64,000 bases of DNA from Cadophora sp. MPI-SDFR-AT-0126 (GCA_020747065.1 JAGMVK010000003.1:1240001-1304000), one strand, 5' to 3'. Numbered from the stretch's first letter, positions 12,901 to 25,335 are shown. Program-made: numbers and translations. The notes: generated from the sequence alone by a model not told the origin.

Positions 12901-14870
12901 CCTTACACTACTATGGGGCGATCTTGATGCAGGAACACATCTTGACAGTTGCGAGCTGCACGACTGTCGACATTTGTCCCCCGCAAGACAATTTGGGTCA
13001 CCAGAAGCTGCAACAACTTTGATGTTTTCCAAAGAATCATAGTGACGTGAACTCTGAGGCACGGTTGAAAGATCACGCACAGACATATCCCAACCACCTC
13101 ATGAATGACGACGTCCGGAGCATGCCCCCGAAAGGGTATTGCCCGATATGGCCATCATCATGTCCTCCCTGCCGTGTCTTGGCCAGCCACCTAGTGGAAT
13201 AAATAATTTTTCAAAGGTCCAAGCAAGGTCAGACGAAGAAGGATAAAAATGGTTTGTTTTCTGTCGAACCGTCAAGCTTCCTGACGTGCCATACCATGAG
13301 CAGAACAGTGCCGAGATCTCAAGCTCTGCTACAAGTAGTTCAGGAGAATGTAGTGTTCCCGGTGGACTGCCGAAGTAGAGGGCAGTGTGTAGCCAGAGAC
13401 TCTGTGGGGGCAGGCAACCAGCCATCATCGGGAAAACTCCTCTGGGGAAGCGTGAGGTGCATCCGCCCCCTTTTGCACCCTCGTCTCCAGTTTTTCAATA
13501 CATATCAAATCGCCGATTCATAAGATATCGCGACAGGGCTGCAGCTACGGACTTCGTAATTAATTTTCGAAATAAACCACAGCAGTAAGCTGACCCGTGC
13601 TTCAGGGTGGGATGGGCCGAGCTCAGGCCTAGATCGCATGGCAATTCTGGCGTACAAGGATTAGATATCAGGATCGACGGTCGTGGTTGGTTTTCAGAGT
13701 CCGAATCTGGTTGATGTTCTCTGCTTTTGCCTTTTACGTGGAATACCAGCCTCAGCGGCTGCGATACAACTTGCTCAAAAGACCAAGAGAGAGAACTCGT
13801 CGGTACTGTACCTTTTACTCAAGACGCGATGTCACCTTTTGACAGAGACCAACGAACATCTTCCGTTGTTTTACCCAGCCCGAATGGATGATGAACAAAG
13901 AAAGGCTTTACTTGCGGCAGCACTCTGCATATTGACCCATGGATTCAGTCACGGAGTCCTACCTGTCAAAGAGACTTGGCCGAACCGTGTGTGACGCTGC
14001 CGTCAAGCCAAGTCAAGCTAAGCCAAGATACACATTTTTCGCTGCAGAGATAAATGCACAAGACCCAATCGGTCCTCGTCTAACGAAGCCGTGCCGCCAC
14101 GTTTTCCCCTTGTCTTTCTTTACGTTTCAAATGTTAAATGTCGTTCATTATTGCCTGAAGGCGGGAGGGACACCCATCCATCTTCTAGAAGCCCCCAAAA
14201 TAGTCGACCAGATTCCCAAATGTCTGGAACCGTGTAATAAATGGATGAAGGGGTATCTCACATACGAGAGGCTAATTCCATAAGGGTCGAGGTATATCAA
14301 GGCTATCGGAATTTGTTCGGATTTCGAGCTCCTTAACCAGCATCATCATGGAATTCTCCTTGATTGGGTCGTCACTCGAGCATGTTGCTGATTCTGGTGC
14401 AGCCACGAACCACACTGTCGTTCCTGCATAAAGTGTGCAACTTCACAAGGAAATTAATGATCAACGGTACGGAGAAATTCTTCATTCACATAGTCTTGCA
14501 GGGCCAACGCTGACGCCGACCGAGACCGAGGTTTTTTCAGTCAATTTCTCCAGGTTCGCAATCTCCCCAACATTTACTTTCCTCAATAGAGAGAACCCAC
14601 ATGGCATGCTCTCTCATCACGACTTTCCCCAGGATCGCCTCCTATTTTCCTGTGCTGACGGCGAGCAAGAACCAAGATGCGGCCCGACATCCCCAGCGAG
14701 CGAGCCCACAGCAAATTTCTTCAGCAGAACCTGGTCTCCGAAGTCCCCCGCATAGCCTTTTTCGACGCTTACATTATTGCTTCATCTTATGATATTATGG
14801 CTGTTATTACGTTTTCAAGCAGATGTGCATGCATTGATTGCTGCAGTAGTCTTTTTCTTTCCTGTTCCGG

Positions 14871-14897
14871 CCCTGCCCTGCCCTGCCCTGCCTGCCC
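14871..14897. repeat. CCCTG pentanucleotide microsatellite
   Basis: About five tandem CCCTG units (the last imperfect) in the gene-sparse region. Confidence 0.8.
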
Positions 14898-17829
14898 TTC
14901 CTGATCCTTGAATCCATCTGGCCGGTTCATGCACGTGCCAATTTCCGGCCAGGACTTTGCTCAAGCGACAACAGTTTGGAGATCTTTCCTCACCGTCATG
15001 GTCTAGCTTCTGCTTATGGAGGTACGGTGAGCGTTTGAAGAAGTTCCTGCTTATCAAAATGAAATGCTGTTGTTGTTACCCTAGAAGTATGATCGACGCT
15101 GAAGTTTGATTCTTTAGGCATGAAAGCCGATAGGGAAGGTGTTGGCAATGCAACAAGCAAATTGCACAAGGAGACCCTGGGGAAAGTCGACCCAGAAAAG
15201 CTGTCAAGATTCGGTGAACCACGTCAATTCGTGGCATATCCGGGCTGAGGGACGGACTTGAAGGGACGTCCTGAACTTGTGGAGAACCCCAGAAGCAAAT
15301 CCACGTGCGGTCTCTCGACTAGCTCACTTTCCCTACCATACCATGCTCTCTGAGAGCTTTCTTCAGCAGTGAGGTCTTATCGCGCGTCCCCGAAGCATGA
15401 GACATGTTCGCACGAGTGCCGCCCATCAAGCCACGCATTGTTCAACTACGTTATCGATGGTCAGAACGTCCTTGTTTCTGCAAGAGCGCAGCACTCACAG
15501 CCTTCTCGCAGCCACCTTCCTCTCTCAACCAGTATCGAAGTCTCCTGCCTTATCGGTCCCATCGGTTCAATCAGATATCTGAAACGTGGGGGGTCGTTCA
15601 GCCTCTTGAACGCGAGTTGGCAGGACTTCGCTGGGTGACTGCAATTCGTCACTTGGATATGTTGTCTCAGACAGTGGGCTCCGCCGAGAATGGTATGTCC
15701 CTACCACGGCCACATATGGAAGCTGTGATAGCCTTACGGGGATGCAGCTGCATGTACTGCATCTTGCTCGAGCGGCTGGGTTATTTCCAGACAGCCTGCC
15801 TCTTTGAAGCACTTCTCGATGTTGAGAAGCTAGTGTGTGCCAAGAATCATATATGAAAATATATAGGGTTTAGATGTTCCCGGATCTGTGGTGGTAGCGT
15901 GAATCATCTTCAGCCATTTATGGTCACTATATCTTCTTTGTTGACAAGGTTTTCGCTTCGCGCACGTCGGCATTTGGAGGACTCCCCTCAAACGAAGTCC
16001 GATGTACAATGCAAGCAAAATAAGAGTTGTGAAACGAATTATACTCGCAAACATGTGTGACTGCTACTGAGATAAGGTTTTGCTATTATCGTGTTCAAAC
16101 CGAGCTATTTCCATCTAGTAGCATGCCACGTGAGAGATCTCGCATGACGCATAACAGACTGCTGAACTCTATTCATTCTTGGATTGCATCCCGGTCAGTT
16201 TCGTACATTATGCATGACCTGTGGCATCCATCATCGTCCACGCAATACTTAATACTTGAAAGTTAGCGTTTCGCTGTGTGAGATCTAGCTGTCCCGGTCG
16301 GTAAGGACGGCTGTTATCATAGACGAGCCGTTCGCAGACTTCAGCAGCCGATTCCAGACACTAAATGAGCAGGAGTTGCGGATCACCATGATGATAGAAT
16401 TGGAACGATGAACTATGTCCACGCTCGTTTGTCCCTCAATGCCAAAAAATTGAATTGTTATTTCCATGGTTTGAAACGAAGGTAGTTGTGCCACTTGGGT
16501 GCCTGTATCGTCGCCCTGTGACTGACACACAGTAATATATCTTCTTCAAAAGTCTAAGAGGAGTCCGTAACATAATACTGTAACTCGCCCGGCGACAGCG
16601 AAAAGGCAGATACTGTTCGCAAGTGCATTCCAAATTCAAGAAGACAATCTGATGATAATGCTTGGGATCTAAGCGACCAATGTCAGAGGAATATGGCCAC
16701 AGACGTTGGGCCTAGTTTGAGAAGAGAGATCATATTCATCGCCCCAATGCATGTTCTGTATTGCTGATTCGGTTCACACGTGTTTGGAGTCCAGAGGGTA
16801 TCTCGAACTTTTATCTCGCATGGCGTACAGCAATGTGAAAAAGAACTGAATGCATTACTTAATCTTAGTACCCAATGAATCATTATCAATCACGTCCTCT
16901 ATTCCAATCTTGCAATGCCTGCCCTCTCGTTGCTGGAGAGGACCGATTCTCGCAATTCAGGGTTGGTTTAGCTAAGCATTTGTTGACTTTTGCCATCACT
17001 GGCACTCCACCAAACCGCACACGAAGTCAACGGATTGTATACGCTGATGACGCATATCAAGTGAAGTGGAACTGCGCTGAGGACCAAGGAGAGCAGGTGA
17101 GAAAGCTGCCGTATAACAATTGAGAATGGAGATGTCGCCTGCTGGGGGTACCAGGACACCACTGGCTCCGATCTGCGAGGTTAACCAAAGTCATGGAAAG
17201 AACCTTGGTGATCAATATGTTCCAACAAGCAGTAGACAGGAGGCTGAGGGAGTTGAAAACTGTTCAGAGGCGAGAGAAGGCGGCCTACGCGGTCGGCCAA
17301 AGGACCAACAGGTTTTACCATTTCAGGAATATGGAACTTGATATCTCTTAATCTCGATTGCGTATGACAAGCTACCAGGAATAGTAAAGAGACTCTGAAA
17401 TTCGTATCTCTTATGATGAAAAGATCATATTACTCCACGAAGTATAGCAAGCCCTTTACGGCCATTACTGCTGACACAGTTTGAGATCCTGCGATGACAT
17501 TTCGACTACATGAAAGACCCACAGAAAGAAAGCAATAAAAAAGCCTGAGAAAACTTGCTCGCATAACAGTACGAAATGATCCGCGACTCGTGTCAACCTA
17601 CCTCATAAATATTGGATCAAGCCCCAAGCCACGGTTCTGAACGCAGCAATTTTAAGGGTGATAAGGCATAGCAACATAGTTGAGAGGTCATTCCGGGCTA
17701 GCCATCGGCCAATACCGTCGGATGTAATTCTAGCAGGAGTCAGTGGCTGGAATTCAATGGAGAGGGAATGGTGGCTTAAAGTCCCAAGTAAAACGGGTAT
17801 CATTGCTATAACTCCAGCGAGAAAATGTC

Positions 17830-18816
17830 TCAATCATGATCTTCCTCCGTGAGACCAGGGCAACCCTCCATTTCCTTATCTGGATAAGTGAACTTGCACC
17901 AGAAACAGTAATGGTATTCTTCCCTGAGATGCAGGACTAATTTCTGCAGTCGCTCAGCAGGATCCGATTCGTTGAAGGCATCTAGTTCAGGGTCTTCTTC
18001 TTCGAGATCTTCAACAAGGGTATGTTGAACTCGATCCTTGCCAAAGGCTCGTTTGTCTTCTTTGTCTTCGTCTGCATCGTCATAGGTTGGCAGTCTTGAA
18101 AGACTTTGGTGGAGATCGTATCGCATTCTCCGGTCCCTCTCCTTCTCCTCCCGCTTCCGGACAAGACCTCGCCATAGGATGTTGATCTGCTTTAGTGGCT
18201 TGGTGGAGATCGTTCGCTTCTTGACATCTTTGGAGTCTTCTGATGTTGATGCTTCGGCCTCCTCGCGCTCATCGTTCATACGCTCTGCCACTCGCATGGC
18301 TGCTCCAACCAGCCCCTCAAGTCTTGCTTCTTCTCTCTCCCGCCTAACTCGCTCCCTAAAGTCCCCTTCTTCTGCCTTAATTCTCTTACCCTCCTTCTCG
18401 GCCTCTTCTCGGAATTTTCTCTTCTTCTCCGAATCCAGACCAATTCCTCCTCGATCCTCCTTCATAGAAACCCCAATTGGCTCTATCCTTGCACTGACGT
18501 TATCCTTGCTCCCTAAAGCGGTTCCCGGCTTGAACCCCATCTTAGCCATCATTGCGAGACCCTTGTTCTTGGATGATGAGGTGTCTGCGAGCATAGACTT
18601 TGAGAGTGCGGCTTCTCTGGCTGCCTTCTCCTCCTCTGCAAGTTCGGCTTTCGATTTGACTCGCCCTCGTATCTCTGCCTCCCGCTTTTGACGTTGTCTT
18701 CGCTGTATCGAAGTTTCTTTGTGGGAAACTGCAGGCTCTGCAATAACCATATTCATGTAATCTTCCTCGTCTTCCTCCTCCGAGGGATTGTTAGGTAAGG
18801 TATCTTCTGCAGACAT
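17830..18816 (-). CDS. G-patch domain protein, GPATCH11-like
   Basis: A single-exon gene of 328 residues if translation starts at MSAEDTLPNNP (18816). The frame is open up to 19008, but that extension lacks conservation features. A G-patch lies around residues 84-105 (GLAMMAKMGFKPGTALG), the module that binds and stimulates DEAH-box RNA helicases. The middle is highly charged and coiled-coil-like (EEAEKEGKRIKAEEGDFRERVRRE region). The C-terminal ~55 residues match the cysteine-containing DUF4187 domain (EYHYCFWCKFTY... GCPGLTEEDHD). This G-patch plus DUF4187 order is that of human GPATCH11/CCDC75. A nuclear RNA-processing role is inferred from the family. Confidence 0.88.
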   Translation of the reverse strand: MSAEDTLPNNPSEEEDEEDYMNMVIAEPAVSHKETSIQRRQRQKREAEIRGRVKSKAELAEEEKAAREAALSKSMLADTSSSKNKGLAMMAKMGFKPGTALGSKDNVSARIEPIGVSMKEDRGGIGLDSEKKRKFREEAEKEGKRIKAEEGDFRERVRREREEARLEGLVGAAMRVAERMNDEREEAEASTSEDSKDVKKRTISTKPLKQINILWRGLVRKREEKERDRRMRYDLHQSLSRLPTYDDADEDKEDKRAFGKDRVQHTLVEDLEEEDPELDAFNESDPAERLQKLVLHLREEYHYCFWCKFTYPDKEMEGCPGLTEEDHD

Positions 18817-19064
18817 CGTGGCGGTGGTAGTTCCGAAAGCTTCGAGAATGCGCGACGACTTTGTGGCAAAACGGGAGCGTTGGACCTTGAAAGTACGACT
18901 TGACGTCCAAATTGTGCTAGTTTGTTCTGGCAATCGAAGCGAAATCTTGGCAAAATGGTAGTTGCCATATATAACGAGATAAGAAATTTTTAAATTCAAA
19001 CATGCCAAACTCCAGTGACGCGTAAGTCTTCGTTACTGCCCTTGATTACAATCAAGAGCTAATT

Positions 19065-19177
19065 TTGTGCATAGAGTGGTTAGCGTGTCGTTCTTATATT
19101 CTTCAGGAAACTGATTAATATGATCTTGCCATCATAAGAGATGCGAAAGTCGTGGGTTCGACACCCACCTGGAGTAG
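19065..19177 (+). pseudogene. tRNA-like fragment (possible tRNA pseudogene or SINE head)
   Basis: An A-box-like GAGTGGTTAGCG at about 19073-19087 is followed by a perfect T arm at 19152-19168 (GTGGG, loop TTCGACA, CCCAC), a typical RNA polymerase III B box. An anticodon-like stem (TCTTAT/ATAAGA) brackets an oversized loop. The 3' acceptor strand CTGGAGT has no complementary 5' strand, so a functional tRNA cannot fold. It sits at the edge of an AT-rich island, which would suit a decayed tRNA gene or a tRNA-derived SINE. Confidence 0.4.
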
Positions 19178-19720
19178 AAGCTTCAGATAATGATAAACCT
19201 TTTTATTTCTTTTCATTTTTTTGTTCTTAAATTCCTTCCTTTGCCTATGACTAAGGCAAGATACCGCTTAGCTAATACTGAAGCTTGCATTTGCCGAGAA
19301 GCTAGCGTGAAAAAGGGGTTCAAGCGGACCTGGAATAGCATAACAAAGAAACGTTAAACAAAGCCTAACTATATAATAAAGAGACTTAGAATAAAGCCTT
19401 TATAATCTAGCATATCATTGTCTATAACTCGATACGCATAGACGGGCAGAAGTTCACTTTTTAGAGGCTTCCTTAGCATTATTAGGTCGTATTAAGAATG
19501 TTCCAGCCTCTCTCTTTACGTCTCTTAAGAGAAATTCCTTCGTAATCCCATGTTAATAAGTAGCTTGGAAACCCTATCTACCACTAATAATTTTTCATCG
19601 TGTATAATAAAATGATAAGCCAAAGTTAGACTATTGAATCCCAGAAATCAAGAAAGAAATATAACGTTAGCCATATAGGATTGTTTTCAGAAAAGGTTGT
19701 TGGGTTTATAGACTGATGAT
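19178..19720. repeat. AT-rich, TpA-rich island, possible decayed repeat
   Basis: About 540 bp noticeably richer in A+T than its surroundings, with many TA-containing words (TATAATAAA, TAATCTAG, ATTATTAGG, GTATAATAAAATG) and no ORF. This look is common in repeat copies degraded by repeat-induced point mutation. No transposase or reverse-transcriptase trace and no terminal repeats were seen, so the repeat origin is inferred from composition only. Confidence 0.4.
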
Positions 19721-19788
19721 TGGAGTATCATCTCATCCCCTCTCCATGTCTATTTCACACTCTGATTTACACTAATTTTACAAGTATC

Positions 19789-22628
19789 CTACATGCTCTT
19801 TGTGTGGTCTTGCCAAATAGAGGAATCCGGCACGCCCATCGTTTGGGCGGCAATCATGGACTTCTCAGCAGAACTTCTGCTTCCCTGCTGAGCAACCTGT
19901 CGATCCGCAAAGCGCAATAAGTCAGACAGCAGTACCAACGGCTCCTCCTTCAAAGCATCGCCCTTCAGTTCGCTGAACATGATCCCCTGTTGTTCCAACG
20001 CCTCAATACGCTGGTCCTTGAATTGTTGTAAGATACTCGTCACTGATGCTATCCTTTCCCGCGTGATCGATAAGTCGGTATTCAATCGAATCGGCTCAAC
20101 TCCAAGCTCATTACTCAGGCCCAGCCGGGCAAGTTGAAGAACCACAATACGAGCGCTCTCTGGGTCGGGATATACTCCGAAGCGTCGCTGCAATGCCCGC
20201 AGGGCGACTGCCGTTCCGGTCAAGTCTTGGGCGGAACTGAATGTCTGAATGATCAAGCGGTATAAGTCCTGAGGAAATGTTTCTGTAGATGACTTCCGTA
20301 GTTTGACAATCATATCGGCGAAAAGATTTCGGCACCTTTGGTGACGATCAGACTCCTTGGGCCTGTTTGGACCTCTTATTGGGTCAACGTCTTTTTTCAA
20401 GAGACCCCACAGAACTTTGTATGTGTCGAAGTCAGGAGCGACACCCTGGTCTTCTGTCGCAGTCTGATAAGTCTCCAGAGCAGACTTCTTGTCGTGGGTT
20501 CTCTTGCTGGTCAAGAGTAATTCATTCATGAACTGCGTATTGGGTGGTATGTTCGACCTTTGGAAAGCTTCCAAGAGATCCGTCATGCGGTCTGCTTTTT
20601 GTCGTCGCCGATATTGCGATAAAAGAATGCAGAACGTTTCGATCGTCGCTGGTGGGGTAAGAGTAAGAGTTCTAGAAGATTGAAGATCAGATGTTTTGAC
20701 GAAACGAAGAGTCGGGTCGAGAGAACTCCTAGACTGGACGAAATCATTTCTGGTTTTAATCATTCTCCAAGCCATGTCTTCAGCCATAGCCCTGCTCTTC
20801 TCAGATCCCTCTCGAAACCAAGCACCAATGAGCCCATTGACTTGTATGGCACTAGGCTGGACTTGACGACTGTTCATAAGGTCGAGGACTTTCTTTGCCG
20901 CTTCTAAATCACCGGCGCCAATGAGTTTTTTCAGCCATTTTCCAAAGAAGAACTTATTATTCAGGTGTGCTGGGAGCTTGCTCAAGGTGCTTGGGCTTCG
21001 CCAGTCAAGCTCGTGAGCTGTGATTTTGAGTGATGTTAAGTCATCTGTGGTACCTGTTGCGGTCCTGTACTGTGACGTCGAGTCTTCAGCCAGTGACGAA
21101 GGTTGCCCTGTAAGCATCATATCTTTAAACACCCCCAATGCTAAGTCAGGCTGGTTGGCAGCGAGGAACGAAGACATGAGCACGTCGTAGTCTTCCATTC
21201 TCAGATACTGACTGTATGACACTCTTAAGCGGATGTAGAGCGCCCAGGCGCACTTGATAGATGGTGTGGTCTTCGAGCCCAGGTATGCTCTGATGATGGG
21301 AAGTAGTAACCGATACGACTTGGAGGCTTCGCTGCATTCTAAGCAAGACTCAGCTGCCTTTAATGCTCTGACAGGCTGTCCACTCTGGGCGAGCATACGA
21401 GCTCCTAGCTCCCAGTATTCGCTGCCTCGAAAACCTGGCGCGTATTCCCACATGTCGATACCATGATTCTGATCTCCCTCTATGAAGGTTGCCTCAATGT
21501 GTAAGAGATATTGTCCCGGCATGAGTCTGACACCGGCCTGGTGGATGTCATCACCCAAGGTTTTTAGACGTGTCCAGCGATCCAGGTTGTGAGACCCTTC
21601 CACCTGGAAGATATTCCAGAGTCGCAGCCAGATGTCGCTGGGCACCTTGTCTTTCGAGCTCATGAGTGCATTCCGACAAAGCGAATATGCCTTCCAGACC
21701 CGAAGCAAATGGTTCTTATCTGCCGCCGTACTTGCTTCCAGAATCGATCTCTTTCCCCTTCTTCTCCGGCCAATTGGCGGTGGTGGTCGACTGAGGGACT
21801 CGATCAACTGCCGAACGCGAGCTTGCTGTGCCACTGGGAACTCGTTGACTGGTATGCCAATATCTTCGGCAGATTCTACATGCAACCCTGGCTGGAAAGA
21901 TGTCTCGTAGGCTTTTGTCGCGGGTTGAAGTATTGGGAGTTCATGATTATTGGATGAGGTAGCTGCAGACAAAGATCAGTAGGGACTCAGATGAAGAAAT
22001 CTTAGGAGTAGCTACCAGATTCTGAGCCCTTGAGGATGATGGATCTGAGTCGCAAACGATCCGTTTCGGACAGGTTTTTCAAATCGACTCTTTCCATTTC
22101 CATTATCTGGGCTCTGAGCTCATCAGCCAGCAGACTGTGTCCTGGCTGTGTCGGATCACCCCCAAGCAGTTTCTCCATGAGACCTCCAGTACCAGACCTG
22201 AGATCTTCTATTTCCCTTTCCAGAGCGTTTAACTTGTTCTCTTCATCCAGGCCGTCTTGTATCTCTTCTCGGGTCCCGTCTGGCGTCTCTTCGAAATACC
22301 TGACTGAGGATTTTGGCACTGCATGATTAACAGCATCCTTCCGCCTTAATCGAACCTCTTCTTCGAGCGCCTCTATGATAGAATCTTCGTTGAAATCCGG
22401 TTCAAGTTCGTCTTGTGGCTCTTCAACACTTGTCGATGTAGGATGTGTCGCCCCCTTCAGGCCCGGGTGCAGAGTATTTGCTGTGAGACGGCGAGATGAC
22501 CATTGTATATGTCGTCGCTGTGGAGCTTGTAATTTCAATAGACATGATCGACACACAAAACCTCGTATTTTGGAAGCCAGAAGATGTTGTGGCGGCGGCA
22601 TGAGAGCGATGTTGAGTGTCGAAGACAA
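19789..22628 (-). CDS. Pentatricopeptide-repeat-like mitochondrial protein
   Basis: Two exons, 22628-22016 and 21962-19789, joined across a 53-nt intron (GTAGCT...CTGCAG with a TACTGAT branch site), give 928 residues. The N-terminus is basic and poor in acidic residues (a second possible start at MPPPQHLLASKIRGF), like a mitochondrial presequence. A short acidic coiled-coil segment follows. The body has repeated helix pairs of the PPR/TPR kind (LEAAKKVLDLMNSRQVQPS, ALGVFKDMMLTG, VAPDFDTYKVLWGLLKK). Fungal proteins of this sort act in mitochondrial RNA or translation control, or in complex I assembly (CIA84-like). Which one applies cannot be told from the sequence. Confidence 0.75.
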
Positions 22629-22731
22629 GGCTGTAACTTTTTTTCTGGACTGGACTGGACAGGCATGTCAGCCGAGAAGTTCCTTCGGCGCGTCAGGTCG
22701 CGTCTCCCTCAACCATCGTATTCAAAGCCAA
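22629..22731. promoter_or_regulatory. Compact bidirectional promoter, PPR gene / ORC3
   Basis: Only 103 bp separate the two divergent start codons, including CTGGACTGGACTGGAC, a short direct repeat. Both promoters and both leaders must overlap here or run into each other's transcribed sequence. Confidence 0.6.
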
Positions 22732-25183
22732 ATGTCGGAACTGGACGAACATGATGACAGCCACAAAGGCTTCGATACTACAGATCATCAGGCAAAGATT
22801 TCAGTATCAGTCTCCACGTCGCAAAGCTAACTTCCACTCAGACAGCCTACGTATACACCCCAGCCAATGCCGGTAATGAACCCCTGCCACGACCAGCGAA
22901 GAGAAGGAAGGTAGCCAACACCAAAGGCTCTGTTGTCAACTCTGTGAAGGCCAAACCCTTTAGCTTCGAGCCTCTACTTGATGGCTTTGAAGCCCCGGAA
23001 TGCGCGGATATTCGCAAGTGCCTTTTTGAACGGTCATGGTCGGCGACTGATGCTCGGATTCAGGTGCGTCAATTATTGTTCAGACCACCAATAAACGCTG
23101 GACAAATGCTGATGACATGAAGTCCATATTGAATGAGGCAAATGAAGATACACTAACAGAGGTCACTGCATTCATCGGCGATTCTGGTCTCCTACGGTAA
23201 ATCATTGTGACCCGACTTTTGGAAAGACATGAGTAACAAATAGTAGGGATCTAGATAAAGTGCCGACTGGCTTTGTGGTAACTGGTCCAAATATCACCTC
23301 TCAGGGCCTTCTTTTCAATCAACTCTCCACTCATCTGAGATCCAAAGTCGTGGGGCCAGTGGCCGTGTTACGTTCAGGAGATGCCTCAAATCTAAAAGCA
23401 GTGCTGAAGCAGCTCATCCGAGACGCTACCAATCAACAACCAAGCGAAGATGATGAGGAAGACCTCTCATCACAGAGAGATGTGAGTCCACCAGCAGGGT
23501 ATCATATGAAGGTGATCTAACTATTCATTTGCAGGGACACAAACTTCTAAACTATGATCTGGAAATTCTACACGGCTTCGTGGAGGTTCATCAAAGCCAA
23601 GCTGTGGTTGTTGCATTTCAAGACAGTGAAGCTTTTGATACTAGTCTTGTGGCGGATCTCATAAGCCTTTTCAGGTGAGACTCTACCAGCAAAATGTTGA
23701 GACCATAGACTGAAGATTTAGCTCTTGGAAGGACCGAATTCCATTCGTACTACTTTTCGGCATTGCGACTTCTGTGGACCTTTTCCACGAAAGGCTGTCG
23801 CAAGCGGCAAGTCGTTCTCTCGAAGGTCGCCAGTTCGATGTCGAGCAGACCAGTTCTCTGCTTGAGAGAATATTTGAGAAGGCAGTTTCTGGAGGCGAAG
23901 CATCCCTGCGTCTGGGCTCAAAACTGGTGGCCGAGTTGATTGAGAGACAGGAAGATCATGTCCAGAGTGTTCAATCCTTTGTTGGAGCACTAAAGGTACG
24001 CCTTTACACCACTTTCAGGTATCTTTTACTGACGATATAGTACTCGTACATGTGCCATTTTTACGGCAATCCGTTGAGCCTCCTCAATGACGCCTCGAGT
24101 GGCCCATCACTCTCCAAACTTCTACAGCCTCAGCACTTCGAATTGATTCGTATGCTTCCATCATTTAAGAAAATGACGGAAGGCTTGGTTGAAGCTGGAG
24201 AGTTGCTTCAGGCTCGAGATATCCTCAGGGACGACGAAGCCCTTCTCAGCAAAGTTAGAGCATGTCTTGATTCTAGACACGCCGATATTGCTCGGAATCT
24301 GAGAGCTATGCACCTGGCTGCGGCCTGTTCACCAGATCCCGTTGCAAAGATCGAATTGTATATGACTACCTTCCAGGGCGATCTCGGCAAGTCGGAGCTT
24401 CTAAGCTCCATACTCGACTCCATCAAACGCATGGCTCCTGAAGACTTGATTGAGTTCATTCGGGTAGCGCGTGAGGCTATCATTGGAGGAGCCCTCAGCA
24501 TGGACCTTGACGGATGGGCCGACGATGATGCTGGATTTCTGGAGGAACTATCCCGCATACAGTCACAAGCCTCCTCACTGCTTCAAGAATCCGAGAAGAA
24601 TAGAAAACCAGTCCGAAGCAGTTATGCTATCCACAGCAAGGGCGTGAGGACAACGGTCATTGCGCAGCGAGTACAGCTCAGCTATGAGAAATCTACATTA
24701 TCTGAGCAGGACAAAGAGTTCACAGCTCTAGTAGACCACCTCTCCCAGATACTCGCCGAGTACTTTACTGTTGAGAATCCGCAAGATATGTTTTTGAACG
24801 AGGTTTGGCTCTTCAATTCAACAACACCATACCGTGATTACTTCACACCTCGCCCTCGGGCAGTCATCGAACGGGCTCTATCTGCGCCATACGACTACTT
24901 GAATTGCGAATGTTGTGAGCCATTAGAAGGTCTGTCTTCAACGCATCCTGCTACGGCGATTTTATACCAGATGTCCCTGGAAACAGGATCACTGATCAAT
25001 ATTTTCGATCTCTGGTTAGCGTTCTTTGAAATGGTTGGTGGTGGAGATGAACAGAAAGTGCACGAGAGAGATGCACTGGCGCTCTTTTACAGAGCTCTGG
25101 CTGATTTGAAGTCACTGGGTATGGTGAAGCAAAGTAAGAAGAAGGCGGATCATCTGGCGAAGGTGGCATGGAAAGGACTCTAG
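22732..25183 (+). CDS. ORC3: Origin recognition complex subunit 3
   Basis: ORC3 is part of the six-subunit complex that marks replication origins and loads MCM. Seven exons: 22732-22791, 22842-23063, 23123-23196, 23244-23481, 23535-23674, 23722-23995, 24041-25183, giving 716 residues. Family signatures: GFVVTGPNITSQGLLF near residue 125, an ATPase-like core with IPFVLLFGIATSVDLFHERL, and a winged-helix-like C-terminus with DYLNCECC, DIFDLWLAF and the ending DHLAKVAWKGL. Intron 1 appears to use a GC donor (GCAAAG); the only in-frame GT alternative would make a 38-nt intron, shorter than any other in this window. The other introns are ordinary. Confidence 0.92.
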
Positions 25184-25335
25184 GGAGTATACAGCAGCAG
25201 CACTAAGGCAAATGTGTTTCCGTATTTGACAACACAACTAAAGTCTAACGAAATCCAGACGTACTATAAAAAACAAATAGGTATTGCAATGCAGGCTAGA
25301 AGCAGACAGACCTCCTCTTTCGTTTCCCAATCCAT

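Larger units (their letters stand above)
8909..17829. other. Gene-sparse region of 8.9 kb, no supported gene
   Basis: Between the 5' end of the receptor gene and the 3' end of the G-patch gene no ORF exceeds about 220 codons, and none resembles a known protein or joins to neighbours through good introns. The first ~600 bp (to about 9480) is probably the receptor's leader and promoter; an open frame there has low-complexity Ser/Pro/Leu composition. Composition stays near that of the rest of the window (not AT-rich), so this is not an obvious mutated transposon field. Small repeats at about 9.74, 9.80, 9.93 and 14.88 kb are listed separately. A non-coding transcript or a lost gene cannot be excluded. 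Confidence 0.5.

Noticed and set aside
13683..14283. Two overlapping ORFs of about 100 codons
   Set aside because: Composition and lack of motifs suggest chance open frames.
15404..15856. 150-codon plus-strand ORF in the gene-sparse region
   Set aside because: No recognisable domain, overlapping ORFs of similar length in other frames, and no good flanking introns.
19065..19177. Functional tRNA gene
   Set aside because: The T arm is perfect, but the acceptor stem has no 5' partner and the anticodon loop is far too long without a normal intron position.
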